Source: Verticillium longisporum (lineage: Eukaryota; Ascomycota; Sordariomycetes; Glomerellales; Plectosphaerellaceae). Taken from it: a stretch of 64,000 nucleotides of DNA. How positions within the stretch are numbered: position 1 is the stretch's first letter; the number at the start of each line of letters is the position of its first letter. A program made the translations under genes and the position numbers. A model generated the notes under the pieces. That model worked only from the letters and a program-made list of their open reading frames with translations. It was not told the DNA's origin and ran no database searches. The stretch is from NCBI GenBank assembly GCA_019188255.1, contig JAETXT010000011.1, forward strand, positions 1 through 64,000. The letters run 5' to 3'. Shown piece by piece: positions 57,065 through 64,000 of this stretch.

Positions 57065-58652
57065 ATGCTCGACGAAAACTTGCCGAGTTTCCGCTTCCAA
57101 CCCTCCTCCGATTCGCCTCTCAACACAGTCCTTTACTTCTCCCACAATGGCTCCGATCCAAGTGCGCAGTATCTCCTGATGCGCGCCGACCCGGCAGTCT
57201 CCGCATCCAAGAACAAATACGCTGTCGCCCTCGCCGACGTGTCCTCTCAGTCCATCATCTACGCCGAGGTTCTTGTCGAGCCGTCGTGGTCGCAGCCAAC
57301 GCTCTCGACGGCCGAGATCCGCGCTCAAAATGGCCAGCCGCCCCCGCCGACACCGATCACCCCAGACACGGTCACGCTGAACCTCTACAACCCGGACTCA
57401 CAGGTCGTGATTCGCTCGAAGCCGGGGTCTTGGGGCAAATCGGACAGCTGGGAGTTTGAGCTTCCTGAGCAGTCGTTCCGCGCGCCCAGTGCCAGCAAGA
57501 TCGACCTCGACGCTGGCGAGCCTCCCATCAGCGACCTTGTGCCCAAGGCCGTCTTTCGTTGGAAGAAAGAGTCGAGGCTCGGCAGGGAGATGACGTGCTA
57601 TCTGGTGGGCAAGAGCGTCGGCGGCAAGAAGAGCAAGGAGCCTGATATTACGGTGGCCATGTTCAAGGAGGGACGTCACGACAGCACCGTTACGATTTAC
57701 GAACCCAATCTGCGTCGTGTCGATGTACAGGATCAGAAGGGACTCGATATCGTGTTGCTTCTTGGGGCTGAGGTCATTCGTGATCTGTATCTCAACCCAA
57801 AGATGGATCCCTTCAACGTTTCTGGTGCGCCACCCTTGGCATCTTGCGGACGGCAAAAGGACTCTCGCGGGGCGTCGGCATCTCCCGGCACCGCGGCACC
57901 AATGTCTGGGGCCATTGGTGCCCCTCCGCCGCAGCCCACCTCCTACCAGGCGCAGTCCAATGTGGTGCCATCACGCGACGCTCGCCAGCAAGACATCGAC
58001 GCTGAGACAAAGCGACTTCAGGCCATGGTGGCTGAGGAGGAACGACAAGCTCGCGAACGGGAACGCCAGACGCGCGAGCAGGAGCGCCGCGATGCTGAGG
58101 AGGCGCGACGTATCAAAGACATGCTCAACAGGGAAGAGGAGGAGCGACGCCGCAAGCAGGCCGAGGTGGACCGCGAAACAGAGCGCCTACGGAAGCAGTA
58201 CGGCGTCAACGCGCAGGGGTTTGCAGCAGCCAACAGCAGCCTGCCGCCCGAGGCCCACGCACCGCATCTGCCGCCGCGGCCGGGCCCTGGTGCGACGCAC
58301 TCTCACGGTGCTGGCAGGGGAGGGGGCAGCCCGGGACTGTCGCCATACTTCTCGAGCAGCGCACACGGCCACTCGCAGCCCCCGCCGAGACCCTCGAGCG
58401 CCGGCCCGCAGACCCCCGCCATGTCGGGGGCAGCAGCGGATGGTGGAAGCCTGGGCCGTCGACGCCCGGGGAGGCGCTGCGACTACGAGCTCAGGAGGTG
58501 CGGGTAGAGGAGGCAAGAAACCGGCCAACCCGCTGCACGGTTTACTCAACGGGCACGGGCCGTACGGGAATGCGGCGGCGAGCGTCAGCAATTTCTTCCA
58601 CAGCGCGGCATCGAAGCAAGAGTGCAAGCTGACGAAGAAGCGCAGCATGTGA
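57065..58652 (+). CDS. Conserved fungal protein with coiled coil, function unknown
   Basis: A globular N-terminal half of about 240 residues starts MLDENLPSFRFQPSSDSPLN. Its order is VLYFSHNGSDPSAQYLLMRAD, YAVALADVSSQSIIYAEVLVE, LVPKAVFRWKKESRLGREMTCYLVG and GLDIVLLLGAEVIRDLYLNP. I believe it is conserved across filamentous ascomycetes but cannot assign a named domain. The linker is Pro/Ser-rich. A long charged coiled coil runs RLQAMVAEEERQARERE to RRRKQAEVDRETERLRKQYG. The Gly/Pro-rich tail should end ASVSNFFHSAASKQE to KKRSM (stop 58650-58652). The literal frame stops at 58507; two bases appear to be missing between 58430 and 58480. No intron was seen. Confidence 0.85.
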
Positions 58653-59211
58653 GAGACGGGCGCGAGCTATTAAGGGGGGGGGATGAACTTTTGGGAAGCG
58701 TTTTGGTTTACCGCGTGCATACATGGCTCAGCGTTTGATTTGGCAGCTGCACACCTTACGTTTACGCATAACGAATTCTATCGGAATGATCTGGGTCTTT
58801 GTTTATTAACGTCGGTTGTATTGGCAACGTGACCCGTATATATACGGTTGGGCCTTGGTCAGAGGCTTCTCCCATTGCGAGGTTTGTCTTATTGATGGAG
58901 CCGTGCCATGAAGAAGCCGAAACGCAAGTCATGTTGAACCCCCCTCCCCCCCAGTGTTGTTGACCGAGCCCCGAGCTTCAGCCCCCAACTCATCCAGCCG
59001 GAATGGGCTCTGACAGTGATGGGAAGGGGCCCACTGGGAACAGCAACACGGTTGCAGGCATGATCGATCACGTGGGGCTGGCGTGCTCTCTAGGAGATGG
59101 ACCCGGGCTAACTGACTGCCCGGAGACTGTCCGGGAGCACATGGACATAAGAAACTCCGTAGCATTTCAATGGACTTGGTGAGAGGGCCCAGCGGGCATG
59201 CCACCTACCTG

Positions 59212-59235
59212 CCAGGTACATGTACATGTACCTGG
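59212..59235. repeat. Perfect 24-bp palindrome
   Basis: The half CCAGGTACATGT is followed without spacer by its exact reverse complement. It lies between two plus-strand genes; function unknown. Confidence 0.9.
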
Positions 59236-59542
59236 GTACCATACCACTGGCGGTCAGGCAGGCAGGGAGCTAGTGAGGCAGATGTGTGTGTGCCTGCCGC
59301 GAGTGTCGACCTGAATAATGAGGTAAGTTTAGGTAGTATAAATTCAATGGGAAGGTTCGAACAGCGCCTTGGAACGAGGCGGGTTTTTAGCTTGGGGCCC
59401 CCTTTGCCAATGCCTAATCCCCAGGCCTCTCGCATTAACTTAGTGTTCAATCCAAGAACATCATCATTGGGGATCGCCCAGACATGAATTTTCATTTCCT
59501 TCCACAACACCTCATCCCCAGCCCCTCCCTCGCTCTCCTCAC

Positions 59543-59562
59543 CTCTCTCTCTCTCTCTCTCT
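59543..59562 (+). repeat. (CT)n microsatellite
   Basis: About ten CT units in a pyrimidine-rich region upstream of the DUF3716 gene. Confidence 0.85.
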
Positions 59563-60121
59563 TTTATTTCCTTCTATCTTCCTCTTTTTTTTTCTCCCTC
59601 TCCCGGCATCGCGTCCTTGACACGTACAAGCACCGTTCATGATCCACGGAACCCGTTCAAAGACATCGCGCTATATTGCACTGCGTAATTGAACGACGCT
59701 ACTACCGACTATCTATAACGGTACCTGCGTGCCTTTACGCGAGCCTCGTCGGACCGAGGAGAGCACCTCGCTTCCTAGGTACCTACCTACCTTGGGTGGG
59801 TGGTATTATGAGACTGCATCAAGGAGCTAGTTGCGCCCCATGGCAGATTATCATTGATAGCATCAGCTCCTTGTCATTACCTCACTTCCCACCTCGAAAC
59901 CTCACGGATTCTAGCTTCTCCATTGTCGCCTGACGCTGGTACATCAAACAAATCCCACAGTGGCAGCTCCACTTTCCCACCCGCCCAAGCCGCCCACTGG
60001 AGCGAGTCCCTCACACGGCATATCCTCACCACCCAGAGACCCCCGTTGCGCGCGAGGCCATCAGCCGCGTTCTCGAATCAGGCCTATATTATACACCTTC
60101 GTCACTACCTCTGCTGACGAC

Positions 60122-60144
60122 AAGAAGAAGAAGAAGAAGAAGAA
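60122..60144 (+). repeat. (AAG)n microsatellite
   Basis: About seven AAG units in the putative leader of the DUF3716 gene. Confidence 0.85.
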
Positions 60145-60836
60145 CGACAACGCTGACGACACCCTTTACCTGCCGAGGCCGGTGGAACAGCACAAAATTC
60201 TGTCAGCCACGCTTCGTTCCGGAAACAATCGCCTCACGGCTAGCTGTAAACTCGTAACCCGCCCAGACCAAGAAGGTAATGCAAAGTCTGGGCTACTTGA
60301 CGCCTTCACGCTTCACCCTATCCGTGTCAGCCGAGAATAGCGTTGTCAATGCTATCCTATCCTATCGCACGCCACTCTTTCCACCTCCCGCCAACACCTC
60401 CCTGACTAGGGATTACCTACATGTTTTCTCTTGCGCCATAACATCCCGACCACCCATCTATCTTTTTCACCCCTTCTCCCCATCCTTTGCCCCTAGACGA
60501 TCGGCTGATGTTTCCAGACGTCTCAACCCCCCATCTGCCACCAGAGGCCTCGCAGCACGCTGACCTCGGACTGCCATCGTGCCCGCCACGTCGGCCTCAT
60601 CCTAGCCCGGCCATTTCTTCACCCGACCGGTTGGGTCAACCCACCCACCACCCACTCACACCTCCTACCAGCAGCTCAACTCCGGCGGTGGCGTTTCGGC
60701 CAACATCTGCTTCCGGCTCCCCCCCCCAAAAACCCTCCGGAACTCTCAATTGCATTACCAATTCACCTACATCCTACCTCACACCCTCTCAACGCGCGCC
60801 AACCATGGCCGCGGCCGCAGATGATGCACCCCCAGC

Positions 60837-63557
60837 ATGGAGGTTGAGGGTCGTTATTGGGAATCTTTCAATACCGCCATTGCTGAAGAAGACCAACGCC
60901 TGCTTGATCGGTTCATCGAAGAGACCAAGGACCTTCGCAATGAATTGGCGAGCATGCAGCGCGACAAGGCGCGGGCCGAAGAAAACCTCCGCCAGATCAA
61001 TCTCGCTTACCATAACTATGAGGAACGGCTCGAGACGAGGCGTCGTGAGTTTGAGCTCCAACAGAGAGCCCTGGCGGCTGAACGCGCAGTCCGACGTGCC
61101 AAGATGACTGCGTGGTTTGGCTCGCGCGGCACCTCATCACACCCTAACCCATCCAGCGATGAGCATGTCGACGTGGCCCTTGGCGATATCACCAATGGTA
61201 TCGCCGTCAGCACCCGCCGCATCAAGGACGGCAGGACCAGCCTACCTGACGGACCCCAAGCCGCCGCCGCCAACGGGGCGGCCCCCAGATACCACCATAC
61301 GTTTGCCGCAGCCAACAATGTAGGCGCCACCAACGATATCGGCCAGCTCGATGATCTCACGGGCGTCGAGGTTTTTGACGGCGACGGGAATTTTGTCGCG
61401 CCCGTGAGGAGCATCCCGGCACAGAACGCAGTGGTGTCGCTGCTGTTGGGACTGCCAGTCAAGCGTCGCGTCAACACGCGCCCTGGCCGCACCTTTGATC
61501 TGGACAAGTTCAACTCTATCTACGACAAGCGGTACACGTATGCCAACGGCCCCAATGCGAAGCCGGCGAGGTGGACCGCCGTCATGCTGCAGGCTACAGG
61601 CGACGTGCTCGAGGGCGCAAAACGCTGCCTTAACTGTACCAAGAACCTGGGCCCCTTCGATACGTGCATCATTCCACGTGGGCCCAATTTTCGCAAGTGC
61701 GGCAATTGCGAGTGGTCCAAACAGCCGTGCCAGATGCCCGCGGAAGAGGCCGTGAGCGACGAAGATGACGACGAAGCTCGTTCGACGCCAAAGACGGGCG
61801 TCCAGGAGGATGTGACCCAGTACACCGCGGCCGCACCCCAGGACGACCTAGATGATTCGCGGGATGACAGCCCTGCCCCTAACGCGCTGCGGAAGCGACC
61901 AAAGGGCATCACGACTATTCAGCAGCAGCAGCAGCATCAAAACGTGTATCACTGGCAAGGCGACAAGACGCCCAAGCAGACTTCTCCTGAGGATGACTCG
62001 ACCGAGGAAGACATGGAACCCATCACAGCCAGCAACCTCGTGCTGCGTCACGACGGCGTCGTGTACACCCACCCTGAATGTATGCAAGGCGTCCCTCTTG
62101 TGAAGATTGACCCGAGCCATCCGTACTGGGAGCCCGACTGGGAGCCTGATCTCGAGAACGCGGCTATCCAGCCCGCCTTGGAGTCGTGGCGTGTCAAGCA
62201 CGAAGCTGCGCTCAAGGGAAACACGAGCAGCAAGTTTCAGGTCGGACGCCAAGTCAACCGTGGCGAGACGATTCTCAAGTTCCTGAGGCAAGCCGACATC
62301 AGCCCTTACCAACTGTTGAGCAAAAAGTATGTCAACTCGCGCCTTGTCGGCTACGATACGCTGTTCCGACTCGCCGATACCTTTTTCGTTCTCGAAAGTT
62401 TCGGCACAATGGACATCACTCCTCTGGAATGGATCCGGCACCGGCTGCATGAAGTCATTCAAGAGGAGGGCCCGCACTTCAAGCTCTACGCCAAAGTACA
62501 CAATTTCTACCATGACCGCAAGCTGGAGGCCCTTCGACTGGCAAACGGGAAAAGGAGTATCGGCCGCCCTTCCGGTATGAAGATGTCGGGAAAGAAGAGG
62601 AAGAGTTTGAATGATACGCCCATCAAGGCTATCGTGCCTCCGGTCGGAGCTGGCCCTACTTTGGTCGGCCCCCTTCCCGGCTATGATGTTGTCGCGCAAG
62701 TATCAGCGGCGGCGATGCATCATGCGCAGAATCTCAGCGCCGAGTCCGAGCAGGAACGGCTGTATAAACGGAAACGAAAACCCCTCGTCAATAGTCGCAA
62801 CGGCACGCCTTTGAATGGCGAGGACGAGGGCGAGGGCGAGGGCGAGGGCGAGGGCGAGGGCGAGGGCGAGGGCGAGGGCGAGGGCGAGGGCGAGGGCGAG
62901 GGCGAGGGCGAGGGCGAGGGCGAGGGCGAGGGCGAGGGCGAGGGCGAGGGCGAGGGCGAGGGCGAGGGCGAGGGTGACTATGACTTGCAGTATGACGGAT
63001 ACACCGATACGGACGACTACAGTGGCGATCAGATTAGCAACCACGATTTCTGCTTGAGCTCCGTCAAATCGCGCATCAACACAACGAGCACATCTGTCAC
63101 GCAGTATTGGCATTGGGTCGATATCGAGGGTGGCACAGACGATGTTTTTGAGCACCAGGTCTTATCTGACTGCAATCCGCCGTCGTGGGGTTGTACTCTA
63201 ACCCGGTCAACTTTCACTTCACGCCGCAAGACGTTGTGGACATTCAATGGGCGGCCGACACGCGCAAAGTGGTTGTGCGATGCCGGCCTGGCGTCGAAAA
63301 GGACGAGCAAACCGGCCAAGAACGCGGTGACATGATTGCCGATTTTGCCCGCGAGCGCACCAAGCGGCGATTCCTTGTGTTCTGTGAGAAAAGGGGAATC
63401 AAAATCGTCAAGACGACGAGGTTCGTGTCTCCTTGTCCTGTCATTTCTGTGCTCTTTGACTAACCAGACTGTTAGTGACGCCATTGAACAGGCGTGGGAG
63501 ACTACCAAGTCGCCCTTTGTTGATCCCGTCGAGGCTTCCGAGTTGGAGATGGTCTGA
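60837..63557 (+). CDS. DUF3716-type Cys-rich protein with (Glu-Gly)25 tract, possible regulator
   Basis: The order is an N-terminal coiled coil (RFIEETKDLRNELASMQRDK, about residues 25-95) and a cysteine module KRCLNCTKNLGPFDTCIIP to FRKCGNCEWSKQPC, whose CX2C pairs and GPF match the fungal DUF3716 domain (about 262-301). Next come poly-Gln/His and acidic linkers, a helical block (RQVNRGETILKFLRQADISPY), basic KMSGKKRKS and a (Glu-Gly)25 tract (62826-62975). A C-terminal domain (FTPQDVVDIQWAADTRKVVVRC, FARERTKRRFLVFCEKRGIKIVKTT) follows. An intron (63421-63475) precedes SDAIEQAWETTKSPF. One base is missing near 63188 (PPSWG/LYSNPVNFHF). Corrected length is about 888 aa. A nuclear or DNA-related role is only a guess from composition. 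The Met at 60837 follows an in-frame pyrimidine-rich leader; a Met in another frame at 60805 was not used. Confidence 0.88.
62826..62975 (+). repeat. In-frame hexanucleotide repeat (GAGGGC)25
   Basis: Twenty-four GAGGGC units and a final GAGGGT encode (Glu-Gly)25. Because the unit is stop-free, other frames also stay open, giving Arg-Ala and, on the minus strand, Ala-Leu runs that are not genes. The unit is near-identical throughout, so the array is recent and probably length-variable. Confidence 0.95.
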
Positions 63558-64000
63558 GAACGCCGTACTTCACCGCTTGCCTTGGACCGGGCAGCTATCT
63601 CAGATTTGGGGGGGAATTTTTCATACTTATTTCTGGTGGAGGAGATACCCGAGGCGCGCAATCAATGGAGGACAACTTGCTTGCGACCGGCGTTGCCATG
63701 GGCGTGATTTACTGGGCGTTGATGGTTCATCTCAAGAGACAAAGTTCTTTTACAGCATTTGTTCATTTTGCGCTGGACTCGAGCCAAGCAGCAGGGACAC
63801 GGCGTCAACATGGTTATACGAGCCTGGCTCGACAGTGTATAATTAGGGCAGGCTGCATTACGGTGACAGCAGGCCGGCAAGCAAACCAACTAGAAACATT
63901 TACAGCGACGCGTATGCATTGGCCCGAGTTCCTATGTCTCTTGGCGCATTGGAAGGACGAGGCACGCCGGGGTGAACATCTCCGCGCACTATCGCTTGTG
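63558..64000. other. 3' flank of the DUF3716 gene
   Basis: Non-coding to the window edge; no gene was recognised. Confidence 0.6.

Larger units (their letters stand above)
58653..60836. other. Intergenic spacer and leader, 2.2 kb
   Basis: A perfect 24-bp palindrome lies at 59212-59235, a CT microsatellite at 59543-59562 and an AAG tract at 60122-60144. The last kilobase is pyrimidine-rich leader or promoter for the DUF3716 gene. No gene was recognised. Confidence 0.55.

Noticed and set aside
62703..63155. Ala-Leu repeat frame on the minus strand and Arg-Ala frame on the plus strand
   Set aside because: Both arise from the GAGGGC array read out of frame; the Glu-Gly frame is the one continuous with conserved protein.
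1..64000. Biosynthetic cluster, CRISPR, phage, viral insertion or starship-type element
   Set aside because: No polyketide or peptide synthase, recombinase, reverse transcriptase, capsid-like gene or spacer array was seen on either strand.

Overview
The window is the left end of a chromosome from a filamentous ascomycete, most likely a Sordariomycete and probably Hypocreales. It opens with 13 perfect CCCTAA repeats, the telomere of the + strand. Genes carry short introns of about 50-75 nt with GTRNGT donors, CTAAC/CTGAC branch points and AG acceptors. The protein set is typical of the group: Nha1 antiporter, Fzo1 mitofusin, Vps2, a G-protein beta subunit, an alternative NADH dehydrogenase, and Zn2Cys6 and DUF3716 proteins.

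Layout. The telomere (1-78) abuts a secreted kelch-repeat gene (79-1474, minus) that is cut off by the telomeric repeats. There follow Nha1 (minus), an ADF-H/PH-like actin-associated protein (minus), fzo1 (minus) and vps2 (plus) sharing a 414-bp promoter, a PP2C phosphatase (plus), a Zn2Cys6 regulator (plus) converging on taf14 (minus), RanBP1/YRB1 (minus), a large single-pass membrane protein of unknown function (minus), a phosducin-like protein (minus), a G-beta subunit (minus), NDE1 (minus), a proline/serine-rich single-pass membrane protein (plus), a conserved fungal protein (plus) and a DUF3716 protein (plus). No secondary-metabolite cluster, effector cluster, helicase-type subtelomeric family or tRNA gene was found. 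Housekeeping genes begin within 3 kb of the telomere, which suggests terminal truncation and telomere healing.

Three long spacers (36.0-40.8, 42.1-47.0 and 48.9-53.8 kb) lack recognisable genes. Two of them hold non-autonomous inverted-repeat elements: a 277-bp MITE-like unit and a 742-bp AT-rich, long-TIR unit with a near-perfect target duplication that looks RIP-mutated.

Ten otherwise conserved genes need single-base frame corrections, almost all of them a missing base and many in C or G runs. I read this mainly as residual indel error in a long-read assembly rather than as pseudogenes. Each break is located in the gene entries so that a reader can tell the real protein from the literal translation. 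Four in-frame TAG codons and two AAG splice acceptors may have the same cause or may be real changes.

Functional links: the phosducin-like protein (a chaperone of G-beta-gamma assembly in other eukaryotes) is the direct neighbour of the G-beta gene. fzo1 and vps2 are divergent around a perfect inverted GATA site. The remaining genes look like an ordinary mix of core eukaryotic functions.
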